A DNA stretch of 64,000 nt from Volvox africanus (lineage: Eukaryota > Chlorophyta > Chlorophyceae > Chlamydomonadales > Volvocaceae), in the NCBI GenBank assembly GCA_030268105.1, contig BSDZ01000008.1, forward strand, positions 496,001 through 560,000. Direction: 5' to 3'. Position numbers and translations under genes: made by a program. Below the pieces are notes generated by a model. It saw only the letters and a list, made by a program, of their open reading frames with translations. It did no database searches and was not told the origin of the DNA. Positions 13,291 to 24,299 of this stretch are shown one piece after another; position 1 is the stretch's first letter; every line of letters begins with the position of its first letter.

Positions 13291-15061
13291 TGTGACTGAT
13301 ATTGTCGGGCGTGAATTGAAGCAGCAACTGTAATATTGGTCAACTCAAATTAATCAACTAAGGCTTAAATGGACATCTTGTGAGCATAGACTTCATTACG
13401 AGGACACGGCTCTCTGGCAATGCCCGATTATATTCAGGAAGATTTGCCGGAAGGGTCCTGTTGTACTGCACAAGGGCTCTCGACGGAAGCTGACAGACTG
13501 CGTCTCTTTTGCTAGCCCGCCGGCATTTAGTATAGAAGTAAACGTCAGGTTAAATATTTTTGACATGGACAGCATCCTCACTATGTGTTGAGCTGTTGAC
13601 CCAAAACGCCGATACACGTACGGCAGCGCTAAATTGACACACGTTGAAGTTTGCGGTGCGACTACAGGATATAAATATTGCCTCACATTAGTAATATTAG
13701 GAAAATCCTCCAACAATTTATTTGCCTTTTTAAAGTATAAGTTTCACGACAAAGCATTATCTCAGTTGTCTTGCACTAGGTCTACTCTTATGCGTAAGCG
13801 TTTCCAAAGACAAAATTGCTGCTTATTCCAGCCTCTGTTTAAGCCTTCATTTGATTTCCTGTATGGCTAATGCAGGATATGACGCGTTGCAAATGGACGG
13901 TTGATTGCGCAAAACGGAACAAAACTGCTCTCGTGGCGCGAACACTTCATTCCACATCTTATACCACAGAAAATGCCGAATACAAATCTATAAAAAGCAT
14001 ATTTATAGCTAGCAAAAGTCATTCAGGACGCATCCTCGCACCTTGCGGAATTCCCGCGATTTTTCAAGTGAAAATATACGGCGTAAAGGTGGCATCATTG
14101 TGGAACGGGACGAGCTCTGCCATTTCCGTGTTTTCCCCCCACGTGATACACATTCGCGGCGTGTAGCCGCCCAGATAGGCTTTGATTTTACTTTTGGAAC
14201 ATACCATCTTTTCTGGAGCGGTGGAAGGCCTCAGCCTTGGCTGGTATGCGTCATGGCGAGGTATACGAATAGTTGTTACTATATGATGCTTTAAGCAGGG
14301 CCCGTAAAGCCGAAATAGCTGCTTTTGCTCTTCTTGTTGAGGCTGATAATAATTGACACGCGGCCCCCTGAGTACAGCCCGGCCGACCCCTCCCCGCACT
14401 GATAGCCCCTCTTGTGAAAAGTACGACATAGACCTGACCACTCAATAGTATTCAGAAACGAAAATGAGGTGTGGTGCTGAGCGCGCCGTACACTTCGCAT
14501 TTTGGATTATTAAAAACATCATGTCGTTACGCGATGACAGCTGCCACAGCCTCTTAACAATATGCATGTAATGAGGAGCACGTTTGCGGATCACAACCCA
14601 CCGCAACGGGGAGTAGCTTGCTACAATCATACACACATACATACACACATGCATATATACACACATACATACAAACCCTAAGCCGTGTGTTCCCCCCTGC
14701 GCTGTGGTTCAGCCCCCCGGTCAGGCAGGGCCCCCGCCGGTGCTTGTCCTTTCAGGTCAAGTCGCACAAAGTGTAAGAACACCCGTAACACCCGTTCATA
14801 CGCACATAAGCTTCTCCTCGCCCCACCGCACCGCACCGCACCGCACCAGGACATCCACGTGAGTGGCCGGACCGCGCAATGCGCGCCACAGCCGCAGCCA
14901 CAACCGCAGCCAGTGTTTGCTTCTTCCAATGCCCCTCCGCCGCCGCACACCACATGGACATGTGTATACCGTCAAACCAAACATCCCAACGGCTACGGCT
15001 CAAAACGACGCGACTAACGAACTAACGATCCTCGTGCAGTACGTATCCCCAGGCTACTCCT

Positions 15062-15120
15062 GGCATGACGGCGCGTAATAACATCACCATCACCAATATC
15101 ACCATCACCAATACCATCAA
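15062..15120 (+). repeat. CACCAT/CACCAATAT microsatellite
   Basis: Imperfect tandem copies of CATCACCA and CAATAC run through this interval. There is no coding evidence. Confidence 0.7.
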
Positions 15121-15296
15121 TACAACATACAGAAGATCCACTATAAAAGGGACACAACCAACATGAGGGTGTCATCTATCTTACAAACCCTAACACAGCA
15201 AGTCGCGGTGCGAACAAACCTGAAACCCTGATACCCATCCAACAGGTGAAACGGAGGAGCCGCCGGTTTCTCGGCTGTTTCACTGGCATGCCCGCC

Positions 15297-15376
15297 AGCC
15301 AGGTAGGTAGGTATACAGGTAGGTAGGTAGAGAGGTAGGTAGGTAGACAGGCAGGTAGGTAGACAGGCAGGTAGGC
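15297..15376. repeat. (GGTA)n/(GGCA)n microsatellite
   Basis: GGTA tetranucleotide repeats, interrupted by GACAGGCA and GAGA variants, in the intergenic region downstream of hydF. Confidence 0.85.
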
Positions 15377-15561
15377 GGATGCCGTTTTTCGTTGACGGGG
15401 AACATCCACCACAGGACTGAGTCCAGCATCCTCCTCCCCTCTTCTCCTTCCCCCTTTACCCCCCTCCCGCCTACTCCCAAAAAACACCATTTCGTACCCT
15501 CTCCTCTAATCCCCTCTTTTAAGTTTCACCTGCACCTACCGGGACCTTATTCGTCCACCCG

Positions 15562-15566
15562 TTACA
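15562..15566 (-). terminator. Candidate poly(A) signal TGTAA of hydF
   Basis: TGTAA on the minus strand about 60 nt past the hydF stop codon, in the position expected for green algal transcripts. The motif is short, so confidence is moderate. Confidence 0.45.
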
Positions 15567-15624
15567 GCGGCTGCAGGACCCCCATCCTGGAGCCGTCCTT
15601 GTGCAATCAATCGTGGTGGCGCTG

Positions 15625-18600
15625 TCAGTGGCAGTTTCCGTTGCAGTTGCCGTTACCGTTAGTGGTTGGGCCGTTGCAGCGGGCACCCGAGGGAGCCGAC
15701 TTCACCGGCGGCTCCAGCCCCCAGGGCTCCAACGCCCGGCGTAGGGCCTCCGGGGCAGCGGCGTACGACAAGAACATTCCGTAGTTTGTGACGGGGACTT
15801 CTGCTTCGGTCAGGTCCGCCAGGCGCTGAGAGACCTGCGCAGATCCAGAGGAGGGAGGAATGGGGGCGGGGGAAATGGGGGGATGAGGAACGGGGACCCA
15901 CGGGCCGCTATTCTGGAATGTATATAATTCTGACTGTATAAGTATGGGAAATGAAAAGTCATTCAGTAACAGGCCGCGACTCAGTTAGCGGGTGTGTCCC
16001 ACAACCCCGCGATCTGGCCTCCCCGAACACTGTCCTCCCAACCAATATTGCCAAACCCACCTTCTGCGCGTCGATCATACACGCCCCGCAGTGGAGTGCC
16101 AGCTTGTACTGCCCCAGATGACCCGTCTCCAGCTCCGGAAACTCTGCGTTGACGAGGTGGGAGGGGGGGAGTATACCTCGCAAATAAAGCAAGCCAACAG
16201 CCTAACTATATTTTTCTGTTGTAGAAATCAACTACAAATATAACTCCAAGCTTCTATAATACTCGTTCAAATTGTACAGCACCCGCTGAACGTGTTTATT
16301 GTCGTACAGTCTTGCGTGAATGAATCTGGTATTCGAAAGAAGACGAGTGCTCGGGGGATGACGTGGAAAGGGGGGAGGGGGAGCAAAAGGACGCGACCAC
16401 CACCACCACATTTACTCACCTCGGCCATATGCGTGATCGATATGTAGGTTCTTACCCTCCGTTATCTGACCCAGCTTCTTCGGAAGCTGCAAAACACACA
16501 CACAGACACATAAACAAGGAAGGAGGTGAGGGGGTCGGCTTAGAGCAGAGCGCTGTAGATGCTGCTGTGAAGCATATGGCTAACCGCGATGGGGGGGACG
16601 ACGTCTCGCTCTGTCCAAAAAGGTAGAGCAGGTGAAAACGTTTGAAAACGTTTTTTTGAACGTAAGTGGGTGGTTGTAATTTGCGTACACTCTTCAACAG
16701 CTGTAAGTACCAGGTCTCGTCTAATCGTCGTCCTTCCCCTCCACCTCCCGCATGACCACTTTACCTCTCCCTGTCCCTTCCCACCCCTTAGTTGCCTCTC
16801 TTGAACCTCCCTCTTTCATTCCCTTCCCGCCGTCCTCTCCCCCATCTCTCCCAAAGCCCCTTCTCGCCTCCGCCTTTACCCCGGCACGCACCCACCTGCA
16901 CCATTCCGATATCGTTGCATTCCTTGGTGATGCGGTTGTGGTTGCAGGCCTCAGAGATGAGGACCCGGTCACCCTGGGCGCCGCGCCGAGGGGGAGGACG
17001 CGGACAACAAGGGTATCATCACTTGTAGCCCTTTCCATCCTTTTAAAAACTCCTCCTTTCTCTCTCCACCTCCTCTTACCTCCTGCAGGCCCTCCAGCGC
17101 CTCCAGTCCACCCACCCAGGCGTCCAGCCTGCCGCCGCTCATCGCGTAGGCCATGCAGATGGAGAAGGTGGTGAACGGCACCAGCGGGCGACCAGTGTCA
17201 GGATCCAGAGTCCAGGGATGGACCACATCCACAGCCTGGGAGTCCGTCACCACCAGCACGGGGCCGCTGCGGTTCTCCGTCAGCATCTTGATCACGCCGC
17301 CGAAGCGCTGCCGCTCCGCCTCCCGCGCCTCCGGCCCCAGCTTGTTCCGCGCCGCGTCCAGGTCCAGCCTGACGCTGAGGACAGTCGCCCAGTGCCGGAT
17401 GGCCTCCTCCTGCACCATGGCCTGGGGCCGCAGCAGGCGGCCACCAGGCGTCTCCGCGTCCATCGGCACGACCATCAGCAGCATGGCGCCACGGCCCAGG
17501 GACCAGCGGGGCAGGCAGCCGGGGTGGGGCTGACCCCAGCGGGGGGACCGCTTAGCCCCGAGCTGTGGCGGAGACAAGGAGAGCACAAAGGCCCAGGAGA
17601 AAGGTGACCCAACTGACGGAGACGTTGCTCGGGCAACAGACGAAGGGAGGGAGGGAGCACTGGTGGCCCGCTATCGACCACAACGCAGTCCGCAAACGCG
17701 ATCGCGGACCTGGCCCTGACCCATGTCCGGTGTGCCCCCTCACCTTGACGAACTCGGCACAGCGGGTGCTGCGCTCATGCAGGGGAGTGGCGGCCAGGTT
17801 CAGAGACATAGAGGGAATCTGATTGGGGCGAAGGGAAGGGAAGGGAAAGGGGAGAGCGCCGTTGGGAGACGTGTGTGTGTGTGTGTGTATAAAGGCAGGC
17901 GTGTTTCTTATTTCTGTGTTTCTTATTCATTTTACATTTTTCAATTTTCGACTGACTGTATACTTCTAATAATATTAATAAACCAGATAGTCACGACTTA
18001 AATTAAATTTAAGCAAACATTCATTTAAGCCACACGCCCCAGTCGCCACACCTTTCTCTCCGGGTCCAGTGCCGCGTGTGCCTCCGCCAGCAGCGCCTCC
18101 ACCTCGGATTCGGAGGGGAGCGAGCCGTCGGCCGCTGAGGGCTTCACGTTGAGCAGCAGCACCGGGGACACCTGGATGAGGAAGCGGAGGGATGGAGGCG
18201 GGAGGTGGGAGGTGGGAGGCGGGAGATGGAACGGAGTCGGAGGTGGGCACGTCCTCCAGAATCCTCATACTCACCAAACAAATGGCCGAGGGAAGGGTGA
18301 CAGGGCATTGAGGAAAGAGGAGTGGTAACCTTCGCGGCGTGGAAGTAACCCACCCACGGCGACCCATCCCTCTCCCTTTCTGCTTAACCGATGCTCACCC
18401 CATACTTGGCCGCTTGCTCCACGACCCTGACCTCCCAGGCCAACGTGGCGGCAGGACTGTAGCCGGGTTGTGACCTGGCGGCAGAAAGCAGAGGGGGAAG
18501 GGACAGCGGGAAGGAGAGGGGGACGAAAATGTGCGATGACGTGTAAGATGGCGAATATGTTCCTAATCTGGCATTAACTCACAATCTCCCCGTAAACCCC

Positions 18601-19667
18601 GAAACCGAAAAAAGATAATGAAACCCCACTCCCTCCGTCCCTCTTCGAAAAATAAAAATCAAAATTTGTTAACTGGAAAATACAAGTTTTGGAAAACGAC
18701 CACGGAAACGAAAACACCATCGCTGCTGCAGGCTGGTCGTGCCTATGTAGTACTGAGCGGGCGGGAGAGAGAGCGTGCGTACATGGCTTATATGCTTATA
18801 AAGTCATGTCTACGTCTTGCTTGTCAAAACTTCTTCGTTCGGGAGGAGCTTTGAGGAGCTACACGTCGATAAACACCGCCCACCTGGCCCTCTGCAGGCT
18901 GTCCGTGTCCACCACCACCACCGCCACATCGCACTCCTTCAAGCAGTTCAGCGCCTTGCGGCGCTTCTTGTCGCCCAGCACCCCCTCCTCGTCCAGACCC
19001 GCCGTGTCCAGCAGCTTCGCAGGACCCAGATCGTGCAGCTCCAGAAGCACCGTCTTCACGTCCGCTGTGGTGCCGGGATGGGAGTCCACGATGCAAGCCT
19101 CTTGCTGCGCCAAGGCGTTGACCAGGCTTGACTTGCCTGTTGGCACGGGAGAGGGAAGGCGAGGGGATCTTGCCGTCCTGTAATTCAACGAGAGAAACAG
19201 GAACCTTGAAGAGCATTAAGTTTGAATCTTGGAAAAGAAGGGGAAAACAACTACTTAGGGGAATAAGAAGGTCAATTACCGATACTCGATTCATAGCTGA
19301 CCTGCGTTCATAATGCCGAACACGCCAATATTAATACGCGGCACGCCCGCAGCCGTGGAGCTGGAGATGCCAGGATCACTACTGTTGATGGCAGCGGGCA
19401 TCGCGGGTGGAGCAGCCGTCGCGCAGACGACATTTCGCAATTTAGGGACTCCTGCAGTTGCAATGGACTCCGTTATTAATCGGAGATATGATATAGAGTT
19501 CGTGAATTGACGACGAACAACGTACCGTCGCCGGGTAAGGCTGACGGAGCGAGAGATTTGCGGAAGAATCCACGTGGGACCAGAGTTGGAACCCGCAAAC
19601 CGCTGCTCGACACTGATGAAGGAGACATATGTGATTTCTGGAAATAACAAGAGCGAATTGTCTCCAT
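15625..19667 (-). CDS. HYDF: [FeFe]-hydrogenase maturase HydF, stand-alone, with its own transit peptide
   Basis: Eleven exons: 19667-19526, 19451-19302, 19136-18884, 18456-18399, 18171-18052, 17818-17744, 17562-17080, 16973-16896, 16486-16420, 16143-16061 and 15834-15625. All have GT-AG ends in phase. From the second ATG (19628) the protein is 559 residues; from the first it is 572. Numbering here uses the second ATG. HydF is the GTPase scaffold that carries the 2Fe precursor to HydA. The G1 motif GIMNAGKSS is split by an intron. G2/G3 appear as PGTTADV and DTAGLDEEG. The dimerisation domain covers roughly 230-415. The cluster site is CNH (424-426) and HCGAC (480-484), with 53 residues between the histidines, matching the known CxH-X46-53-HCxxC rule. 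The N-terminus is basic and Ser/Pro-rich and ends VVCATAA, a plausible plastid cleavage site. No HydE domain precedes it, unlike the HydEF fusion of Chlamydomonas. The tail ends in Asn-Gly-Cys repeats (NGNCNGNCH). Confidence 0.93.
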
Positions 19668-19965
19668 CTTTGCCTTGTCCGTAATAATTGGTTATGCCAA
19701 ATTGGAACGGTACTAAAATGCGTCCACTATAAGAGGATGTAATATACAAACAAAAACAGATATCGCTTGAGGTAAGTCGGTTACTGTAAACGAAACTGGT
19801 GCTGTGAAATCTTCCTCCTCGCAAGTAGTCCCGTCAGAATCTAGGGGTACCGGAACAACGACACCCGTACAACATGCCGAGCGCACGGAAAGAAGATCGA
19901 ACTTTGGAGTACCCTATATGTTCATATCGCATAATATTTAAATGTTTGTAGGGCGTAAGCCTTCA
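19668..19965. other. hydF 5' flank
   Basis: About 300 bases between the hydF start and the bacterial-like patch. No exon and no defined promoter motif could be identified. The whole functional promoter must lie here or extend into inserted DNA. Confidence 0.5.
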
Positions 19966-19969
19966 CTAA

Positions 19970-20309
19970 CGGACACTTTCTTCCTCTGTTTCCGAAACGT
20001 TCAGCTTCTTGCCCTATTCTAATGAAACTATAGATATATTAAGGCTTATCAGAAGTGAAAATGTTGGTCCTAAGACTTTTTTTAACCTGATAAAGTTTTT
20101 TGGTTCAGCGACTCGGGCCTTAGAAAATGTAGAGGATTTTTCAGTTAAAGGAGGAAGATCAAAGCCAATTAAGGTTTACTCCAAAGATTCTGCCCTGAAA
20201 GAGCTTAAAGAGCTAGAAAAAAATAATAGCTACTTAATAACTTATAAAGACCTAAATTATTCTGAATTATTATTACAAATTCCTGATTTTCCTCCTGTTT
20301 TATCTTACA
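19970..20309 (+). pseudogene. dprA: Truncated bacterial dprA (smf) fragment, Rickettsiales-like
   Basis: The open frame from 19970 to about 20309 encodes the first hundred or so residues of DNA-processing protein A. Recognisable pieces are ETIDILRLIRSENVGPKTFF, then NLIKFFGSATRALENV, the KGGRSKPIKVYSK segment, YLITYKDLNYSELLLQI and PDFPPVLSY. The last piece is where the Rossmann domain of DprA begins. The glycine-rich nucleotide-binding part that should follow is absent, because the frame runs into unrelated sequence and stops at 20350. DprA loads RecA on incoming DNA in bacteria and has no role in plant nuclei. The patch has no introns and is much richer in A+T and in Lys/Asn/Ile codons than the flanking genes. 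There is no ATG at the expected start. This is a dead, transferred fragment unless the contig is chimeric. The Rickettsiales affinity comes from the wording of the protein and needs a search. Confidence 0.82.
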
Positions 20310-20527
20310 CGTATTTATTCCTACTTTTAGTACCCTTACCGTATCCCTAACCCCAGAACCATTTATTGCCATCTCTACTATTTGTTCTTTTACTCCTGGC
20401 TTACTTGCATTATTGTTATATTCTAACTGAAAGTATTTATTGCAACTACCGCAATAATATCGTTGCTGCTTTGAAATCGAATACCCTGCCTTTATTACTC
20501 GCTCAGTCCCTATACAATCTTTTTCCT
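20310..20527 (-). mobile_element. insA: IS1-family insA transposase fragment
   Basis: Read on the minus strand from 20527 to 20310, the frame gives the N-terminal DNA-binding part of IS1 InsA. It contains VIKAGYSISKQQRYYCGSC, then NKYFQLEYNNNASKPGVKEQ, IVEMAINGSGVRDTVRVLKV and GINT. The zinc-ribbon cysteines (YYCGSC) and the helix-turn-helix region are preserved. A stop lies just upstream of 20527. The other end breaks off at the exact point where the dprA fragment ends, with the two genes facing each other. The insB part and terminal repeats are missing, so this is a rearranged remnant, not an intact IS inserted in dprA. Confidence 0.78.
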
Positions 20528-20825
20528 AACTATCCTGCTCAAACTTGCGGTTCCTTGAAACGCCTGGCTGTTGCTTTTCAGCGAGACTAATTTAGCCAAA
20601 ATTAGCTTATTTACTTGTTCTTCAGATTGGATGACTAGGAATTGCGGTGATCATAGACTCAGTCAAGTAAGGTCCGCAGTTTGGATTGGGCGGTTTCCTG
20701 GGCTGGTTACTATTGTAACGTGCATATCTCCTCGTCGCAATTGGCAATTCATTATGCGAACCGTGATAGTGTTGTTTCTTTTCAGGCTTACTGAACCTAA
20801 CCAACTTTGCTTGATGCTGCTGCTG
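20528..20825. other. Unassigned AT-rich flank of the bacterial patch
   Basis: Composition shifts gradually back toward that of the host. A minus-strand frame contains PNCGPYLTESMITAIPSHPI followed by a stop, which I cannot assign. It could be more bacterial DNA or host repeat. Confidence 0.4.
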
Positions 20826-20833
20826 CTGCTGAA

Positions 20834-20904
<71 letters not shown>
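20826..20904. repeat. (GAT)n trinucleotide microsatellite
   Basis: About two dozen uninterrupted ATG/GAT triplets, next to the bacterial-like patch. Confidence 0.95.
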
Positions 20905-20906
<2 letters not shown>

Positions 20907-21678
20907 GTTACAAACTCTAAAACAGAGCTCGTTAGGACCGGGCGAGCCAGGAGGCTCATAGGGCGCGCGATACAAGAAGATGGGATGACAACGTGATATC
21001 AGATAGCAACCAAAAATCCACCATAAAACAAGAAAAACGGAGAGAGAGAAGAGTAACAAAGCCAAGTCTTGCGCATATTATCCGGTATTTGCATATCGTT
21101 CAAGTCGTTATTCCGGTAGAGTACAACGCTAACAATTGCAAATCCCAAACATTTAACTATATGATCGCTTCTACTTTCGTATGGAAAATGCTATAGGTTA
21201 ATTAAACCATATTTTGGTGCATAATGCCGGTATCGCTGTCATGACGGGATCCGATTGCTTTTGATATTCATTTAAAGGTAGCCAAAGCGTTAGCAATGAA
21301 CGTCTCACACCGATGCTATGGATGATCCGGGCAAGGCCGAGCTGGTCTTGCATTGACATAATTTGCTTGAAGCAATTAGAGCTCTGTCCTCCATCCCTAA
21401 ACTAGCAAACCGGCACGCCGTTCAGCATAGGCAGGACATTTTATCAACACATGGTATTCATCCTCAACGGAGTTGGCGTTCATGCAAACCGACACCAGCG
21501 TTGTTCTCTCAGGCGGCCGTTAGGGCGGTAAACCTCCAGTGTCCAAGCACCAAGACGAAAAGGAAGTAGCGATGTATACATTGACATTGGAATATAGCTC
21601 TTACCATGTCGTGGCATACCCGTCCAATCTGTGTAACTACACATTTTGACGTCTGGCTTACCACCATCAGACACGAAT

Positions 21679-22340
21679 TCACGTGGCAGAGTAAGAAGAC
21701 GCGCGCGGGCTCAACCAATCTTCCTTAAAGCGTTCCTCTAAGGTAGATATGACTGAACCTATACAAATTTCTCTAGATGACAGGAAATCCACACAACCCT
21801 CAAGGTCTAATTCAATCGGTAGGTCTGGCCAATGACCTAAGCAGCTCAGCCCTTGCAACACCATAGACCCCCTCGTAGGTCCTGCACAGTCAGTTAAGAG
21901 GGCAGTACGGATTTCTACACAAAACACATTATGAAAGATGTCATTTTGCCTCGCACTAGCTTGTTCCAAAAACGATACACAAGAGTTGCCCAATGAAGAT
22001 GTAGGGGCTCCTGACTGGATTCCCTGAAAAGAAATCTGTTGTCGGGAACTCTGCCAACTGAAGCTACTAAAGTCCTTTCTAAGAAAAGTACGTTGAATCC
22101 CAACCGTACGATCCTCCATAGCTCGGTCAAAGTAGCAGTATCTACCTTGAGCGTCATGGGGTCTATCCAACAGCTGTAAAAGGAAATGCGGACCCCACAC
22201 TTGGGCACCATACGAAAGGATTGCACGTATTTGGGTATCAAAACACCTCAGCCCTATGCGGGGGACAAAGAGGCCTCTTCTACGCAATTTGTTGATAAGA
22301 GCGTACATCATGCACTGTCCTGCATCAAAAAGTTCACTTG
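21679..22340 (-). mobile_element. Decayed non-LTR retrotransposon (LINE), reverse transcriptase C-terminal part
   Basis: The minus strand encodes MYALINKLRRRGLFVPRIGL, then CFDTQIRAILSYGAQVWGP, a layout typical of the end of LINE reverse transcriptases in green algae. The match then jumps to another frame (ESSQEPLHLHWATLVYRFWN) and back (HNVFCVEIRTALLTDCAG). At least two frameshifts therefore interrupt it. No endonuclease or complete RT core is visible here, so the copy is truncated and inactive. Confidence 0.75.
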
Positions 22341-22540
22341 TGCAGGATTCAAAGGATGAGTATGGGCTGTAGTATTAGCCTAGGTATCTGGTGTTGTATC
22401 TCTGTTGTGTCAACCTAGCAAAGGCTCGATCGAAAGATGACCATCTTGGCTCCATCTTTGACACTACCCGTAGATACCCCAGGATACTACATCTGGCGTG
22501 AATAACACATATCATTTCTTGGAACTCATACTGATTGTCA

Positions 22541-22613
22541 ACCCCTAAATGCTGGGTAGTCTAACTCCGTCCTGATAGTCAGGATGGAAGTAGACTACCT
22601 CGCATTTAGGGGT
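22541..22613. repeat. 73-nt near-perfect foldback (hairpin/MITE-like)
   Basis: The arm ACCCCTAAATGC...GGTAGTCTA pairs with TAGACTACC...GCATTTAGGGGT. The inner part TCCTGA-TAG-TCAGGA closes a three-base loop. Only a few mismatches occur over a stem of about 35 pairs. The shape fits a MITE-like foldback or a small-RNA precursor. Confidence 0.85.
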
Positions 22614-24299
22614 GTGAACAACCAAATAACAAATAAATACCAAACGCAGTGCGCCATTCACTCAAAGCTGTGAGCTGTGAGGACGCACACGAGTCGTCGC
22701 TGATTATATATGCGCAAGCAGATTGAGATCAAGGGCAAGGAACGTCGCATAAGCAAGTCATGGATAGCACCAATGCCAGATCAATAACCACCCTGGTATG
22801 GGGAACGGGCTTTAATAGCTTCACACCACCGAGTAAGCCTCCCTTTATTAAGCAAGTGAAGCCTTAGCATTTCGCTAGCGCACTCCCGACTGCTAACCCT
22901 TAATGTCTGCCCTTGTCCAACAAGTCACCCTTCTTATATATGGATCGGAGTAAGAAAAGAGGTCGTAAAAGAGGTCGCTGGGATTATTCCCGATTGTTCT
23001 GGATGTGCTCGTAAAGCCTGTGATTATGGGGACAAGCAAGGAAAAATCCTGAACGACCCTCGAGCTCCTTTTTTTGACTTTTATAACATTCCTTTGCTTG
23101 GATGCTTGAACGAACCTTGTGCTCGTACTTAGTTGACTCCGTTGAGTTGGTTAGGCTAGTTCCAGTTTGGATCTGCTGGTGGTGGCCCTGGACTACTGCT
23201 CGACTGATGGCGCACTCATCTTGAGGGCATCTGCGTTGCTGCAAGTGCATACTCGCATTTTCTGTTAACAGAGCATATGTAACTACATCAGTACCTCCAG
23301 GCTTGCTTGGCATGAGATTTCGCGTGGTCAGAGAGTATGGAAAAGAGAGGATTTCGCCTGGGAAGGCTGGCACATAGCTTCTCGTGACGTCAACAGCGAT
23401 AGCCAATTTATAAGCTTGGTGTATGTTAAGGGGTTGGGAAAGTTAGGGTTATATAATGCTTGGTCACCTCGGTAAACCCAAGCCCACCTACATACACCGC
23501 CCTACGCCTGATTTAAACTTCCATCGTACAAAAACCGCATGGCCTGTATCGTGTACGTATTATCCAATTCACCATCACAAACGGATGCTGACATCCGATG
23601 TCAGAAGTGATCAGGTCAAGCACATAAACAACACCAATTTGTAGCCATGCAGTTTTTTCATTTATTCTATTGGAAATCCATTAGTAGTGGGGAAGTAAGG
23701 CCTCCTTGGCACACTGAGGCCATCGAAACCATGCAACCCCTCGTCTACGCAAGGAAGCAGTACGGCACTAAATCACCACATACAGCGGCAATACATGCAG
23801 TGACCGTGAAGGAGGGATGCGGTCGATGTGGCGCGGCCTCATCCTTGCATCCTCAACCTTAAAAAAACGTACCGGTTCCATACCCACACCCACATTCATG
23901 GTCAAGCTGTGGAGTCAGAACACTGCGTCACCTGAGCACATACACACACACACACACACACGTCGCCTCACTTCACCTTTTAGCATTACTCACCTCCGCC
24001 GTGAAGGACGCACATGGGAGTGGACAGTTCAATATAAAAAAACTGAAAAAAAGAGACACCGATAAGCATCGGTATCAGAAATAAGGACAGCAACATGCAC
24101 AGCAACCGAGTGCCTAAACAATTATCAGAAGGTCCTAGTACTCGTACAAATCCGATCACAATGGATTGTTCCTGAACAGCTGGTACAATATAGTAAACGC
24201 ATGACCACCCCGCCCTGCATTGGCACAGAGACCTTCCACCACCACCACCACCACCACTACGCCTGCAGCTTAAGCCCGCCACCTATCCCCTCTACTTCT
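22614..24299. other. No gene recognised
   Basis: A 140-codon minus-strand frame at 22984-23406 has no domain and may be a retroelement remnant. The right part (about 23940-24299) is the 3' flank of hydG and contains short CA and CCA runs. Confidence 0.45.
23938..23961. repeat. (CA)n microsatellite
   Basis: Short run of CA dinucleotides in the hydG 3' flank. Confidence 0.8.

Larger units (their letters stand above)
13291..15560. other. hydA upstream region, no gene recognised
   Basis: Between hydA and the hydF 3' UTR I find no convincing exon. A minus-strand frame at 14064-14441 ends in a protein-like stretch (GGYTPRMCITWGENTEMAEL), but it has no family match and may be retroelement debris. 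Hydrogenase promoter elements may lie near 13291. GTAC cores occur, but they are so common in this window that they carry no weight. Confidence 0.45.

Noticed and set aside
13291..13700. GTAC copper/anoxia response elements upstream of hydA
   Set aside because: GTAC cores are everywhere in this window, so their presence near hydA is not evidence of regulation.
20310..20527. Intact IS1 insertion into dprA
   Set aside because: Both insA ends and all of insB are missing, there are no terminal repeats, and dprA does not resume on the other side.
20622..21065. Poly-His and poly-Met frames at the GAT repeat
   Set aside because: They are translations of a trinucleotide microsatellite.
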